Notes: generated by a model not told the origin, from the letters alone. DNA of 64,000 nucleotides from Lysinibacillus alkalisoli (GCF_014643595.1 NZ_BMJT01000013.1:1-64000); one strand, 5' to 3'; shown: positions 23,311-33,108, counted from the first letter of the stretch. Numbers and translations are program-made.

Positions 23311-24738
23311 ATGAACTTTGAAACAGTCATTGGTTTAGAAGTACACGTTGAGCTAAAAACAAACTCAAAAATCTTCTCTCCAGCACCTGCCCATTTCGGT
23401 GCGGAGCCAAATACTAATACAACCGTTATTGATTTAGGTTACCCAGGTGTTTTACCTGTGTTAAATGAAGAGGTTGTTAACTATGCTATGCGTGCAGCAT
23501 TAGCGTTAAACATGGAAATCGAGCAAGAGACAAAATTTGACCGTAAGAACTACTTCTATCCAGATAATCCAAAAGCATATCAAATCTCGCAATTTGATAA
23601 ACCAATTGGTAAAAATGGATGGATTGATATTGAGGTAAACGGTGAAACAAAACGCATCGGTATTACTCGTCTTCATATGGAAGAAGATGCGGGTAAATTA
23701 ACTCATGCGGATGGTTACTCATTAGTGGACTTTAACCGTCAAGGTACACCGCTTGTAGAGATTGTATCAGAGCCAGATATTCGTACAGCAGATGAAGCAT
23801 ATGCTTACTTGGAAAAATTAAAGTCTATCATTCAATACACAGGTGTGTCTGACGTGCGTATGGAAGAAGGCTCACTACGCTGTGATGCTAACATCTCCAT
23901 TCGTCCTTATGGCCAAGATGAGTTTGGTACAAAGACGGAATTAAAAAACTTAAACTCTTTCAACTTTGTTCGTAAAGGGATTGAGTTTGAAGAGAAACGT
24001 CAAGCGGAAGTATTAACAAGCGGTGGTGAGATTGAGCAAGAGACACGCCGTTATGATGAAAAAACAGGCAAAACATTATTAATGCGTATTAAAGAAGGTG
24101 CGGATGATTACCGTTACTTCCCAGAGCCAGACTTGGTACATTTATCTATTAGTGATGAATGGTTAGAAGAAGTGCGCGCTTCTATACCTGAATTACCAGA
24201 TGCACGTAAATCGCGTTATGTGAGTGAACTTGGCTTAACAGAATATGACGCAGGTGTGCTTGTAATCTCTAAAGATATGGCTGACTTCTTTGAAGCGATG
24301 ATTGCAGAAAAAGCAGATGCAAAACTAGCGGCTAACTGGTTGATGGGTGAAGTATCAGCCTACTTAAATGCTGAGCAAAAAGAATTAAAAGATACAGCAT
24401 TAACACCTCAAAACCTTGCAGGTATGGTGAAATTAATTGCAGATGGTACGATTTCATCTAAAATTGGTAAAAAAGTATTTGCAGAATTAGTGAAAAATGG
24501 TGGCAATCCTGAAGAAATCGTTAAAGCAAAAGGTTTAGTACAAATTTCTGACCCAGCTGCTTTATTAAAAGTAGTCACAGAGGTGCTAGATCATAACCCA
24601 CAATCTATTGAAGACTTTAAAAATGGACGTGATCGTGCTATTGGCTTCTTAGTAGGGCAAATTATGAAAGCAACAAAAGGGCAAGCAAACCCACCAATGG
24701 TTAACAAATTATTGCAAGAAGAAATAGCGAAACGCTAA
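23311..24738 (+). CDS. gatB: amidotransferase subunit GatB
   Basis: GatB is the tRNA-binding kinase/transamidase subunit. Start ATG 23311, one base after the gatA stop and with GGGAGGG upstream, gives 475 aa starting [15 protein letters not shown]. Other motifs are [46 protein letters not shown] and [10 protein letters not shown]. The C-terminal YqeY-like tail binds tRNA. An upstream in-frame start inside gatA is rejected. Confidence 0.97.
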   Translation: MNFETVIGLEVHVELKTNSKIFSPAPAHFGAEPNTNTTVIDLGYPGVLPVLNEEVVNYAMRAALALNMEIEQETKFDRKNYFYPDNPKAYQISQFDKPIGKNGWIDIEVNGETKRIGITRLHMEEDAGKLTHADGYSLVDFNRQGTPLVEIVSEPDIRTADEAYAYLEKLKSIIQYTGVSDVRMEEGSLRCDANISIRPYGQDEFGTKTELKNLNSFNFVRKGIEFEEKRQAEVLTSGGEIEQETRRYDEKTGKTLLMRIKEGADDYRYFPEPDLVHLSISDEWLEEVRASIPELPDARKSRYVSELGLTEYDAGVLVISKDMADFFEAMIAEKADAKLAANWLMGEVSAYLNAEQKELKDTALTPQNLAGMVKLIADGTISSKIGKKVFAELVKNGGNPEEIVKAKGLVQISDPAALLKVVTEVLDHNPQSIEDFKNGRDRAIGFLVGQIMKATKGQANPPMVNKLLQEEIAKR

Positions 24739-24749
24739 TTATAACTCAG

Positions 24750-24791
24750 AAAGATGGCTTACTAGCTTCATGTAGTAGCCATCTTTTTTAT
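24750..24791 (+). terminator. gatCAB operon terminator
   Basis: AAAGATGGCT (24750-24759) pairs with AGCCATCTTT (24777-24786), with a further ACTA/TAGT pairing inside, followed by a T run. Confidence 0.92.
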
Positions 24792-24923
24792 GGTGAAATT
24801 TACTTTACATTGTCAAAGTAATATAATGTGAAAATAACCGCATCGTATAAATGACAAAGGCTTACAGTTGTATTAAATACGCATTCATAGCAAAATATAA
24901 ATAACAATAAGGAGGAATGAACG

Positions 24924-25487
24924 ATGAAAACTGAACAACAATATTATGATGAAGCCATTACAATTGCTGATTACATGGAGCACATGACAGAATTAAAAGA
25001 AGAGAGTCAAACCATTTATCATAAATTTGAATTACCAACTGAGGATAACTTCTTAACAACATTGAGCAACCAAAATTGGCATATTCTCGTTATTACTGAA
25101 GACTGGTGTGGAGATGCGATGTTAAATAATGCAATTATCCGTAAAGTGGCAGAGGCAACAAATACGCCAATGCGTGCTGTTATGCGAGATGCCGATACCG
25201 ATTTAATTGACCGTTATTTAACAAATGGTGGTCGTGCCATTCCAATATATTTACTACTCAATGCCTCAGGTGAAGTTGTGACAACGTGGGGGCCACGTGC
25301 ACCAGAATTACAGCAAGAGGTGGTAGCTAAACGTGCACAACTACCAGCACAAGACGCACCCAACTTTAAAGAAGCACAAATGGCATTATATACAGCAATT
25401 CGTGATGAGAACGTAGTCTCGCCACAAAAATGGCAGTATGTATATGATGACTTTAAACATGTAGTAGAAAAAGCATTTACAAAGTGA
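24924..25487 (+). CDS. thioredoxin-fold family protein
   Basis: The 187 aa protein has a thioredoxin-like core of the Thioredoxin_9 type: a strand ILVITEDWCGD, then RAVMRDADTDLID, and the cis-Pro segment RAIPIYLLLN. The usual CxxC is reduced to a single Cys (WCGDAML), so classical disulphide exchange is unlikely; one-Cys or structural roles are possible. AAGGAGG precedes the ATG. It lies between gatB and dgkB as a short unit. Confidence 0.75.
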   Translation: MKTEQQYYDEAITIADYMEHMTELKEESQTIYHKFELPTEDNFLTTLSNQNWHILVITEDWCGDAMLNNAIIRKVAEATNTPMRAVMRDADTDLIDRYLTNGGRAIPIYLLLNASGEVVTTWGPRAPELQQEVVAKRAQLPAQDAPNFKEAQMALYTAIRDENVVSPQKWQYVYDDFKHVVEKAFTK

Positions 25488-25510
25488 GTAAATGTTAGGG
25501 AGAGACTAGG

Positions 25511-26452
25511 ATGAAACGAGCAAGAATTATTTATAACCCCACTTCAGGTCGTGAAGCCTTTAAAAAACACTTACCTGAAGTTTTAGCACGTTTAGAGCAA
25601 GCAGGATATGAAACATCATGTCATGCTACAACGTGTGCAGGTGATGCTACAGAAGCAGCAAAAGCAGCTGTAAAGCGTGACTTTGATATGATCGTAGCAG
25701 TAGGTGGCGATGGTACACTCAATGAAGTGGTTTCGGGTGTTAGTATTTTTGAGAAGCGTCCAAAAGTAGGCTTGATTCCTATGGGTACAACAAATGATTT
25801 TGCGCGCGCTGTACATATTCCGCGTACAATTGATGAAGCACTAGATATTATTATTAAAGGTGACACCATGCCTGTAGATGTGGGTGTTATGAACGATGAC
25901 CGTTACTTTATTAATATTGCAGCTGGTGGACGAATTACAGAATTAACGTATGAAGTACCAAGTAAAATGAAAACGGTATTGGGGCCTTTAGCTTATTATA
26001 TTAAAGGTATTGAAATGATGCCAACAGCTATTAAAGCTACACCAATGCGCATTGAATACGATGAAAACGTATTTGAAGGCGAGGTTATGATGTTTTTATG
26101 TGGCTTAACAAATTCAGTAGGTGGTTTTGAAAAATTAGCACCTGATGCGATTTTAAATGATGGTAAATTTACTTTAATCATTTTGAAAAAATGCGGCATT
26201 ACAGACTTTGTTAAGTTAGCTTCCATGGCGTTACGAGGTGTGCATTTAAATGATGATCGTGTCATTTATGAAAAAGCGAGCCGTGTATCCATTACTACAA
26301 CAGGCGAAGTCCATTTAAATCTGGACGGAGAGTATGGTGGCGATGCACCTGCAACATTGCAAAATTTAAAACAACATATTGAAATGTTTGTACCCATTGA
26401 TAAGATGTTAGAAGTTGAAATTGAAAACATGACAACTAGCGAGGAAGCATAA
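25511..26452 (+). CDS. dgkB: diacylglycerol kinase DgkB (YerQ)
   Basis: DgkB phosphorylates diacylglycerol for phosphatidic acid recycling, acting from the cytosol at the membrane. The 313 aa protein has IYNPTSGREAFKKHL at the N-terminus, the catalytic VGGDGTLNEVVSGV near residue 65, IPMGTTNDFARA around residue 90, and LNLDGEYGGDAP near the C-terminus. B. subtilis yerQ likewise precedes yefA (rlmCD); here a chemoreceptor gene lies between them. Confidence 0.93.
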   Translation: MKRARIIYNPTSGREAFKKHLPEVLARLEQAGYETSCHATTCAGDATEAAKAAVKRDFDMIVAVGGDGTLNEVVSGVSIFEKRPKVGLIPMGTTNDFARAVHIPRTIDEALDIIIKGDTMPVDVGVMNDDRYFINIAAGGRITELTYEVPSKMKTVLGPLAYYIKGIEMMPTAIKATPMRIEYDENVFEGEVMMFLCGLTNSVGGFEKLAPDAILNDGKFTLIILKKCGITDFVKLASMALRGVHLNDDRVIYEKASRVSITTTGEVHLNLDGEYGGDAPATLQNLKQHIEMFVPIDKMLEVEIENMTTSEEA

Positions 26453-26538
26453 GCGAGTAGTGAAGATAACATGGTCAAAAGAGACCTCTAAGAGATAACA
26501 GGTTGTGCTTGAAAAACATCATACAACAGATGCAAAGC

Positions 26539-26583
26539 AAAAAGGTGATAAAGGGAATGTAATATTCCTTTTATCACCTTTTT
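26539..26583. terminator. bidirectional terminator between dgkB and MCP gene
   Basis: A 20-bp stem runs from AAAAAGGTGATAAAGGGAAT to its complement ending ATCACCTTTTT, with T runs on both strands. It can end dgkB on the plus strand and the convergent chemoreceptor gene on the minus strand. Confidence 0.9.
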
Positions 26584-26606
26584 ATACGTTAGAGTCTAGT
26601 TAGTGA

Positions 26607-28643
26607 TTAGACGCCTTTGAATGTACTAATCGCTTTTTCTAATGAGATAACAAGTTCTTCTAATTGATGTGTATAATTTGCAATTTCAGTTGCAGCTGCG
26701 GTTTGTTCTTCCATTGAAGAAGAAATCTCCTCAGCTGTGGCAGTAGTCTCTTGTGAGATGGCAGAAACATCTTCAATCATACTTACTACGTGGTCTTTAC
26801 GTTGCTCGATTTCGCGAATAATGGCTGTTTCTTTCTCTACACGCTCTAAAATGGCATGTAAAGAAGTAGACATTTGTGTAATCGATTCACTTACAGAAAG
26901 TACAGCTTCTTTTTGTTGAATGCTCGTTTGATTAGTTTCAACCATAACATCTACTAGTTGAGTAGTATCAGCAATTACACTTGCAATAATATCCTGAATT
27001 TGATTAGAAGATGCTTTAGATTCCTCAGCTAAACTACGAACCTCGTTAGCGACGACAGCAAAACCTTTACCATGCTCGCCTGCACGAGCCGCTTCAATGG
27101 AAGCATTTAAGGATAGTAAATTAGTTTGTTCAGAAATTTGTGAGATTGTGTTTGTTACACTAGAGATGGATTGTGATTTTTCATCAAGATGCTGAATCAT
27201 AGATGTGACACGACTAAAGGCTTCTTCTAAATTTGTATAGGAATTTTCTAAATGTTGGACTTGTGATGTGCCTTTTTGGACATTAGCCATCACATTTTCA
27301 ATATCCGTTTCAATGAATGTTGCATGTTCGCCTAAAACACCAACTTCATTACTTAAATCTTGCATGCTCATAACGCCGCGATCAATCTCCGTTGATTGAT
27401 GTTGTGCACCGTGAGCAATTGTCTCAGTCGCCTTTGTGACATCTGTGATGGCAGCTCTGTTGTCAGCAGCAATAGTAGTTAACCCTTTTGTTGCTTGCTC
27501 AACCGTATACACATTACCTTTTACCTCCGTAACTAATGTACCTACACTTTCCACCATATGATTAAAGTCTTTAGCTAAGTCGCCAATTTCGTCGTTTGTT
27601 GCAATTGTAATACGTTGCGATAAGTCGCCCTCTGCAGTGCGGTGTAAAGCCTTGCGGAAATGACGGACAATTTTTGTTAAACGACGAGCTAATAAACTAG
27701 CACATAATAAACCAATAAATAAGCCCATCACCATTGCAATGGCAGATGTAATACGTAATTCATTCATCTTATCGAGTAATATTTGCTTAGGATGATAAGA
27801 AAGGACTTGCCAATCTAATTTAGGGATTTCAGTAACGGAAACATCATAATCCTTACCATTCCACGTTACATCTTGTGTTTTCTTACCCTCATAAACCGCA
27901 TCTACCCATGCAAAATCTTTAATATTCGGGATGTCCTCAACAGCTGTTAATTTACCACTCATCGAAGTACGCATATTTGTACCGTCTGTATCAGGTATAA
28001 ACGAAGAAACAACAGTACCTTTATCGTCTAAAATAATTAACTTATTATGGGCACCTTCCTCAAACTGCTGACGCGTTGTAGAAATGGTAGATAAGTCAAT
28101 ATCATACCCCACTACACCAACGACTCTATTATTTTTCGTTAATGGTGCAGCAATAGATGCCATAATAGCACCTGTTACTTTATCTTGGTTAACCCCAAGC
28201 CAAGTGACGTCGTCTGCCTTTTTCATTAATTCATATGTTAATGTGTCACGCACATCAATATCTGTAGCTTTGCCATCAGATAACATGACAAGATTTTGTT
28301 TAAAATCCATAAAAAAAGTATCCGCAATTTGCTCATTCTTCTCAGCAGTTGCCGCTAATGCTTTTCGGATTTGTGGCAAATGATCTTCTTCCGCCATATA
28401 CGTGTTGGCAATACTTGCAAATGACTCTAGCGAACTCTCATATTTACGCAAAGCTAAATCCATTTGACTAGATACGCTTTTGGCATAATCTTTATTCGCT
28501 TGGATAGCATCATCTTTTAAGATTTTGCCTGTAGTAAACTGCGTCATTATCGTTGTGACTAATAACGTGGCTAAAATAGCGATGCTAATAAATAAGCTCC
28601 ATTTCATTTGAATCGAGAGCCTTTTTTTTAGTAGTTTAGACAT
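26607..28643 (-). CDS. methyl-accepting chemotaxis protein
   Basis: Start ATG at 28643 with AAAGGAG upstream gives 678 aa; an in-frame start 31 codons upstream lacks a ribosome site. Layout: N-terminal membrane helix (about 14-34), extracellular dCache-like sensor (about 40-290), a second membrane helix (about 300-325), a HAMP linker, then a cytoplasmic coiled coil with the CheA/CheW-contact hairpin tip ([20 protein letters not shown], followed by [16 protein letters not shown]). The ligand is unknown. It is encoded opposite to both neighbours. Confidence 0.93.
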   Translation of the reverse strand: MSKLLKKRLSIQMKWSLFISIAILATLLVTTIMTQFTTGKILKDDAIQANKDYAKSVSSQMDLALRKYESSLESFASIANTYMAEEDHLPQIRKALAATAEKNEQIADTFFMDFKQNLVMLSDGKATDIDVRDTLTYELMKKADDVTWLGVNQDKVTGAIMASIAAPLTKNNRVVGVVGYDIDLSTISTTRQQFEEGAHNKLIILDDKGTVVSSFIPDTDGTNMRTSMSGKLTAVEDIPNIKDFAWVDAVYEGKKTQDVTWNGKDYDVSVTEIPKLDWQVLSYHPKQILLDKMNELRITSAIAMVMGLFIGLLCASLLARRLTKIVRHFRKALHRTAEGDLSQRITIATNDEIGDLAKDFNHMVESVGTLVTEVKGNVYTVEQATKGLTTIAADNRAAITDVTKATETIAHGAQHQSTEIDRGVMSMQDLSNEVGVLGEHATFIETDIENVMANVQKGTSQVQHLENSYTNLEEAFSRVTSMIQHLDEKSQSISSVTNTISQISEQTNLLSLNASIEAARAGEHGKGFAVVANEVRSLAEESKASSNQIQDIIASVIADTTQLVDVMVETNQTSIQQKEAVLSVSESITQMSTSLHAILERVEKETAIIREIEQRKDHVVSMIEDVSAISQETTATAEEISSSMEEQTAAATEIANYTHQLEELVISLEKAISTFKGV

Positions 28644-28740
28644 GGTGTTATCTCTCCTTTTCAATAGTAAAAAAATCACAAAAATAGACTCTGTTATTAA
28701 TAGTAGCCTAATTGATAATAAAGGACAACCAAACAATAGA

Positions 28741-28758
28741 TTAGTCTAAAAAGACTAA
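28741..28758. repeat. inverted repeat in MCP/rlmCD divergent region
   Basis: TTAGTCT and AGACTAA form a perfect 7-base inverted repeat around AAAA. It lies about 100 bases upstream of the chemoreceptor start and 150 upstream of rlmCD. It could be a regulator site; no clear terminator geometry is seen. The rest of 28644-28911 is AT-rich, without a gene. Confidence 0.4.
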
Positions 28759-28911
28759 TAAAAAAAGAGCATTTACCTGTATAAAGTTGTGTTTTTTAAG
28801 AGAATATCTGTAATAAAAAAAACGTAATTGAGAATGTTCGCAATGATAAGAAAGGCAGCTAAAATAATGATATTGTATGATACAATAAATACGCTGAAAT
28901 GGGGGGCAAGT

Positions 28912-30276
28912 ATGATACAACTTAAAAAAAATGACCAACTTACAGTTGAAATAGAAGATTTAACACATGATGGGAATGGCGTAGCTAAAGTAGAGGGATA
29001 TCCGCTATTTATTAAAGGCGCATTACCTGAGGAAACGGTACGTATCCATGTGGTAAAAACATTAAAAAAATATGGATTTGCCAAGCTAATCGAGGTCATC
29101 ACACCTTCACCGCATCGCGTAGAAGCACCTTGTGTTTATTTCTCACAATGTGGTGGCTGCCAAATTCAACATTTGTCATATGAAGGACAACTTGTATATA
29201 AACAAAAAATGGTCGAGAATATTATGCGTCGCATTGGTAAAATTAATGCGCCTGTACATGCAACAAAGGGCATGAAAGAGCCTTGGCATTATCGCAATAA
29301 GTCACAAATTCCCTTTGCGACAAAAAATGGAGAACTTGTCGCTGGGTTTTACCGCCCGCAGTCACACGACATTGTAGATATGTCCCATTGCTTAATTCAA
29401 ACCGAAGAGGCAGACCAAGTGATGTACGCACTAAAAAAAGAATTACAAAATCTCGGTGTGACAGCATACGATGAGAAAAGTCATAAAGGCCTACTACGCC
29501 ATGTCATTGTACGTAAAGCACGTACAACGGGTGAAGTGATGGTCGTATTAGTGACAACGAAACGCGCGTTGCCAAATGAAGCAGCGATTGTCACAGCGAT
29601 TCAACAACAAATAGCACATGTGACATCGATAGTGCAAAATATTAATGCTAAAAAAACCAATGTGATTTTTGGCAATGAGACGATTACCTTATGGGGCAAA
29701 GATACGATTGAGGATACGATTGGTGATGTGCGATTTAACATTTCTGCACGTTCTTTCTATCAGGTGAACCCTGTACAAACAGAAGTATTGTACCAACAAG
29801 CATTAGACTATGCCCAATTAACAGGAGAGGAATATGTGATAGATGCCTATTGTGGCATAGGCTCTATCTCCTTATTTTTAGCCCAGCAAGCTAAAATGGT
29901 ATTAGGTGTTGAGATTGTGGAACAAGCCATTGCAGATGCGAAAGCAAATGCAAAACTTAACGACTTACACAATACCCATTTTGAAGCGGGCCCTGCAGAA
30001 GTTGTCATCCCGCGCTGGTATAAAGAAGGCAAAACGGCAGATGTCCTAGTCGTTGACCCACCACGCAAAGGCTGTGATGACGCATTGCTCCAAACGATTA
30101 TCGAACAACAGCCACAGCGTGTCGTGTATGTCTCGTGCAATCCTGCCACATTAGCCCGCGACCTACGCATACTCGAAGATGGTGGCTACACCACCATCGA
30201 AGTCCAACCCGTTGATATGTTCCCACATACGACGCATGTTGAAGTTGTTTGCGCCATAGAATTAAAATGCGATTAA
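28912..30276 (+). CDS. rlmCD: 23S rRNA (uracil-C5)-methyltransferase RlmCD
   Basis: This enzyme (YefA in B. subtilis) methylates two uridines of 23S rRNA with SAM. Start ATG 28912 with GGGGGG upstream gives 454 aa. An N-terminal TRAM domain is followed by the Fe-S cysteines (CVYFSQCGGCQIQHLSY), the methyltransferase core (DAYCGIGSISLFLA, DPPRKGCDD) and the catalytic YVSCNPATLARDL. The last ~250 bases look richer in GC and C-ending codons than the start of the gene. Its stop codon is overlapped by the convergent prophage recombinase gene, so the extreme C-terminus (VVCAIELKCD) may be phage-supplied. Confidence 0.93.
   Translation: MIQLKKNDQLTVEIEDLTHDGNGVAKVEGYPLFIKGALPEETVRIHVVKTLKKYGFAKLIEVITPSPHRVEAPCVYFSQCGGCQIQHLSYEGQLVYKQKMVENIMRRIGKINAPVHATKGMKEPWHYRNKSQIPFATKNGELVAGFYRPQSHDIVDMSHCLIQTEEADQVMYALKKELQNLGVTAYDEKSHKGLLRHVIVRKARTTGEVMVVLVTTKRALPNEAAIVTAIQQQIAHVTSIVQNINAKKTNVIFGNETITLWGKDTIEDTIGDVRFNISARSFYQVNPVQTEVLYQQALDYAQLTGEEYVIDAYCGIGSISLFLAQQAKMVLGVEIVEQAIADAKANAKLNDLHNTHFEAGPAEVVIPRWYKEGKTADVLVVDPPRKGCDDALLQTIIEQQPQRVVYVSCNPATLARDLRILEDGGYTTIEVQPVDMFPHTTHVEVVCAIELKCD
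30190..30276. other. probable attachment-site region at rlmCD 3' end
   Basis: The serine recombinase gene ends inside the rlmCD stop codon, and everything to the right is phage. The host/phage junction must therefore lie within the last codons of rlmCD. Large serine recombinases cut within short att sites next to their own gene. The exact core cannot be fixed because the other junction lies outside the window. Confidence 0.45.
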
Positions 30277-31703
30277 AACGCCCATTCTATGGTAATATTA
30301 TCATTAGAAACGATGATTTTATTGATTAGTTTGGCGACTATCAACCGTTTCTTGTCGGTCTCCTCGTTGTCCCAATTAAAAGTGGCCAACTGGGAGACTG
30401 TTTTTTTTATTTCATCAAGATTTTTTGTATTAAGTTTACTTTCACTTTTTATTTCTGCTAAATGCCTTTTTAATTTGTCTCGATCCACTTTTAACTTTTT
30501 CATCTTCTTGCTCATAATATCTAAAGGGATATTGTCCAAGCTGTATAAGTCTACTAATTTAGAAATTTGCTTGTCTATATCTTGGATTTCCTTTTCGATA
30601 ATATTTGTTCTGTCCGAAATAGTATTACTTTCAGTGCGGAATTCCTCTACAAACTGCATGTTTAATTTCTTAATTTCGTCAATGGTGTGCTGTTCAATTT
30701 TCTCTTTTCTTTCAGCCACTTTTATACAATCATGGTTCTGCGTAGTGTTCCTACTTTTTCCTGTACGGGAATTGCAAACGTAGTAGCGCATAGGTGAACC
30801 ATTTTTCAGCTTGCCTCCAGATTTCCCTGTCATTCGAGCACCACAATGCCCACAGTATATCAATCCACTAGCTAAGTAAGACCTTCTGAAGGGTAAAGAA
30901 GAACTTGTGCGTTTTTGTAAAAACTCTTGCGTCTGGTCGAATTGTGCTTGTGTGATAATCGGTTCGTGTAAACCGTCATACACGTTTCCTTTGTATCTTA
31001 TCTTCCCTGTATAAAGAGGGTTAGATAGAATTTTTCTAACAGTGGTTTCAGTAGTGATGACGCCTGGGAATTTATTATCGACGAGGCGGAGAACTTTGTT
31101 TACACCTAAACCTTTATTGTACTCGTCAAAAATCATCTTTACACATTCGGCTTCGTATTCAATAATGTGAAGCTCACCCTCTACATAATCATAGCCTGTT
31201 GCATAATGTTTTTCACCGCCACCGCCGTGCCATCTTCCTTCCTTTGCACGAGCTTCTTTCCCCATGATAGTACGTTCTCTTATCTGCTCTCGTTCGAGTT
31301 GTGCAAATACTGAAAGTATCCCTATCATGGCTCGACCAAAAGGTGTTGAGGTATCAAATGATTCATTCATACTCACAAAATCAACTTGATGTTTTAAAAA
31401 TACTTCTTCTATGAGAAAAAGTGTGTCTTTCTGAGACCTGCTTAATCGGTCAAGCTTATACACTAAAACCAAATCAGCAACACCAAGCTCAATTTGTTTA
31501 ATCATTTCTTGAAGCGCTGGTCGATCTGTATTCGCCCCAGAATATCCAGGATCGGTGTAAACTTTCACGATTGTATAGCCTCTTGCTTTTGCATAAGCAC
31601 GTAACCTTTCTTCTTGTGCACCTATAGAATATCCTTCTTTCACTTGCTCTTGTGTGGACACCCTAATATACAAAAACACGCGTAAGTCTTGATTACTTTC
31701 CAC
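30273..31703 (-). CDS. large serine recombinase (prophage integrase)
   Basis: The 476 aa protein has the resolvase domain with catalytic Ser16 (YIRVSTQEQ), YKLDRLSRS and LEREQIRERT. A recombinase domain follows with LSNPLYTGKIRYKG, then a zinc ribbon (CGHCGARM ... YYVC ... HDC) and a C-terminal coiled coil. It starts at GTG with AGTGAGG upstream. It probably integrates and excises the prophage. Its TAA overlaps the rlmCD stop on the other strand. Confidence 0.95.
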   Translation of the reverse strand: MESNQDLRVFLYIRVSTQEQVKEGYSIGAQEERLRAYAKARGYTIVKVYTDPGYSGANTDRPALQEMIKQIELGVADLVLVYKLDRLSRSQKDTLFLIEEVFLKHQVDFVSMNESFDTSTPFGRAMIGILSVFAQLEREQIRERTIMGKEARAKEGRWHGGGGEKHYATGYDYVEGELHIIEYEAECVKMIFDEYNKGLGVNKVLRLVDNKFPGVITTETTVRKILSNPLYTGKIRYKGNVYDGLHEPIITQAQFDQTQEFLQKRTSSSLPFRRSYLASGLIYCGHCGARMTGKSGGKLKNGSPMRYYVCNSRTGKSRNTTQNHDCIKVAERKEKIEQHTIDEIKKLNMQFVEEFRTESNTISDRTNIIEKEIQDIDKQISKLVDLYSLDNIPLDIMSKKMKKLKVDRDKLKRHLAEIKSESKLNTKNLDEIKKTVSQLATFNWDNEETDKKRLIVAKLINKIIVSNDNITIEWAF

Positions 31704-31738
31704 ATCAAACCCTCACTTTCTAAATCATTCAGGTTAAA

Positions 31739-31794
31739 GCAAAGAGCAGGCTAGCTGCTCTTTGCCATTTTAATTTTTTGCGCAAAAAATTAAA
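31739..31794 (-). terminator. hairpin and palindrome after the immunity transcript
   Basis: GCAAAGAGCAG (31739-31749) pairs with CTGCTCTTTGC (31755-31765). Next to it is a perfect 26-base palindrome (31769-31794) centred on TTGCGCAA, which includes the stop codon of the small upstream gene. Together they separate the repressor transcript from the recombinase gene. Confidence 0.65.
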
Positions 31795-31897
31795 GGTCTT
31801 GTACAAAACGTACTGCTTTTCCAATAATTCGTGCTGGATTATCCTCAGTAATGATGTAAGGCGTATGCGCTGGATTGTCAGGCATAAGCATAACCAT
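31790..31897 (-). CDS. 35-residue S24/LexA-tail-like small protein
   Basis: MVMLMPDNPAHTPYI is followed by NPARIIGKAVRFVQDL and a stop. The end resembles the last strands of S24-type (LexA/CI) repressors, but no peptidase domain is attached. It has its own TGAGGTG site and follows the XRE repressor gene by 20 bases. It may be the leftover tail of a former S24 repressor domain or a genuine small partner of the repressor. Confidence 0.5.
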   Translation of the reverse strand: MVMLMPDNPAHTPYIITEDNPARIIGKAVRFVQDL

Positions 31898-31917
31898 ATC
31901 ACCTCACTTATTTCGTT

Positions 31918-32400
31918 TTAACTTGATTCTCTGTCGCGCTCGTCTAAAGCTAATAATGTTTTCCCTTTTTTCTCTGCCTTAATTTCTTGGCGGAAAGCTT
32001 CAACTTCAACCTCTGTAGGATCAACTTCAGTAGAAATAGCTGTTTCAGAATGTTTGTTGTAAATGGCACCTAACAATCCCATAAGATTGTTTCTTGTATC
32101 GGTAGGCAACTCCATATAGCCTCTCATAATATCAATTTCAAGCTCCGTCAAATTATGTTGCTTCGCTTTTTCGTCTAACGAAAATGTATTGGACTGTACA
32201 AACATCTCACCTTCACCAGTGCGTAGCCATTCTTCGTTAACATTAAACTCTCGACAAATATCAAAGACTATACGTTCTGTAATCTCCCGAACGCCATTTT
32301 CTAAAGAAGAGATATGCGATCGTGACAGTTTGAGTTTATCTGCAAACTCTCCTTGATTTAAATTAAGGTTTTTTCTTAATGCCTTGATTCGATTGTTCAT
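31918..32400 (-). CDS. XRE-family repressor (CI-like)
   Basis: Start ATG 32400 with GGAGGTG gives 160 aa. Residues 1-65 form an XRE helix-turn-helix (NQGEFADKLKLSRSHISSLENG) followed by EWLRTGEGEMF, which is typical of phage repressors. The C-terminal half is acidic and helical, without an S24 Ser-Lys dyad, so RecA-stimulated self-cleavage is unlikely. It is divergent from the small gene at 32543 and faces a region with several operator-like repeats, the standard layout of a lysogeny switch. Confidence 0.88.
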   Translation of the reverse strand: MNNRIKALRKNLNLNQGEFADKLKLSRSHISSLENGVREITERIVFDICREFNVNEEWLRTGEGEMFVQSNTFSLDEKAKQHNLTELEIDIMRGYMELPTDTRNNLMGLLGAIYNKHSETAISTEVDPTEVEVEAFRQEIKAEKKGKTLLALDERDRESS

Positions 32401-32422
32401 ATAGTTCACCTCCTCGCAGTAA

Positions 32423-32451
32423 GTATTACACAATGTAATGACTCTTTGCAA
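32423..32451 (-). promoter_or_regulatory. repressor (maintenance) promoter
   Basis: On the minus strand TTGCAA (32451-32446) and TAATAC (32428-32423) are 17 bases apart. A TTACACAATGTAA inverted repeat lies within and beside the spacer and could be an operator for autoregulation. Confidence 0.6.
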
Positions 32452-32514
32452 CATTTTATTGATTATATGTGTTGACAAAAGACTCAATGAGTATTATATT
32501 TGTTTCAAAGAGTC
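32440..32514. promoter_or_regulatory. operator cluster of the lysogeny switch
   Basis: GACTCTTTG (32440-32448) is the exact inverse of CAAAGAGTC (32506-32514), and between them lies the palindrome ACTCAATGAGT (32482-32492). All carry a GACTC/GAGTC half-site and surround the early promoter, so they are good candidates for repressor binding. Confidence 0.6.
32472..32500 (+). promoter_or_regulatory. early lytic promoter (PR-like)
   Basis: A consensus TTGACA (32472-32477), a 17-base spacer and TATATT (32495-32500) point away from the repressor gene. The palindrome ACTCAATGAGT fills the spacer, so bound repressor would block polymerase. Confidence 0.82.
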
Positions 32515-32542
32515 AGTAAAGTATTTGGAAGGGGTGAGCTTA

Positions 32543-32698
32543 GTGAAAGAAGAAAATAAAAAAATGGCTTCACAACAGGTGCGAAGCCAACAAGAAATTA
32601 CAAAGTATTCGATTAAATCAATTAAGAGCGGTGAAAAAATAACCTTACTATTAAATGTCCAGTTCGTAGAAGAACCTATTGTTCGAGTAAGTTATTAA
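32543..32698 (+). CDS. small early phage protein
   Basis: GTG 32543 with GGAAGGGGTG upstream gives 51 aa starting MKEENKKMASQQVRSQQE and ending in a hydrophobic TLLLNVQFVEEPIVRV segment. It is the first gene after the early promoter, the usual place for a Cro-like or switch protein, but it is too short for a clear helix-turn-helix and I do not recognise it. Its 3' end overlaps the convergent gene at 32676 by 23 bases. Confidence 0.55.
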   Translation: MKEENKKMASQQVRSQQEITKYSIKSIKSGEKITLLLNVQFVEEPIVRVSY

Positions 32699-33029
32699 CG
32701 AAATCTTCAAGCGGCGGTAAAAATTTATTAAGAGTTTCTTGCACTTGATTAGCAATATTATCATTCGAGCTATCTTCTTCAACAGGAGTAATTTTTTCTT
32801 CAAATAAAAGAAGTGCTAGGTATAAAATACGCATTTCATCTGCTGAAAATCGTTGAGCTTTTACTTCAATTTTATTGATAACCGATTTAGCTACTCTTTT
32901 ATTTAGAGCGCCTGCTGATGGGTCGTGAGTATATTGTTTAGCTGCTTTAGGAAATTCTTTAAGCGCTGTAATAAATACAGCTCTATCTTGAGTTGTGACG
33001 CTTTCAAATAAATTGATTGACTTGGACAT
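32676..33029 (-). CDS. unknown prophage protein (117 aa)
   Basis: ATG 33029 with GGGAGGTGG upstream gives a soluble, charged, helical 117 aa protein (MSKSINLFESVTTQDRAV start, PPLEDFVNNLLEQ end). An upstream in-frame extension lacks a ribosome site. It is on the repressor strand inside the early region, so it may be expressed in the lysogen. The family is not recognised. Confidence 0.65.
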   Translation of the reverse strand: MSKSINLFESVTTQDRAVFITALKEFPKAAKQYTHDPSAGALNKRVAKSVINKIEVKAQRFSADEMRILYLALLLFEEKITPVEEDSSNDNIANQVQETLNKFLPPLEDFVNNLLEQ

Positions 33030-33108
33030 ATGTATTCCACCTCCCTTTATGTGGTGATTATACCAAATTAAAAATTTGTTGATAAGCATAAAGTGAAAAT
33101 TAGTTTGG

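Noticed and set aside
26644-28736. Longer chemoreceptor with an upstream in-frame start at 28736
   Set aside because: The extra 31 residues lack a ribosome site, while the internal ATG at 28643 has AAAGGAG and a normal receptor N-terminus.
30289-30783. 164-residue hydrophobic frame opposite the serine recombinase
   Set aside because: It is antisense to the coiled-coil end of a well-supported gene, with no ribosome site.
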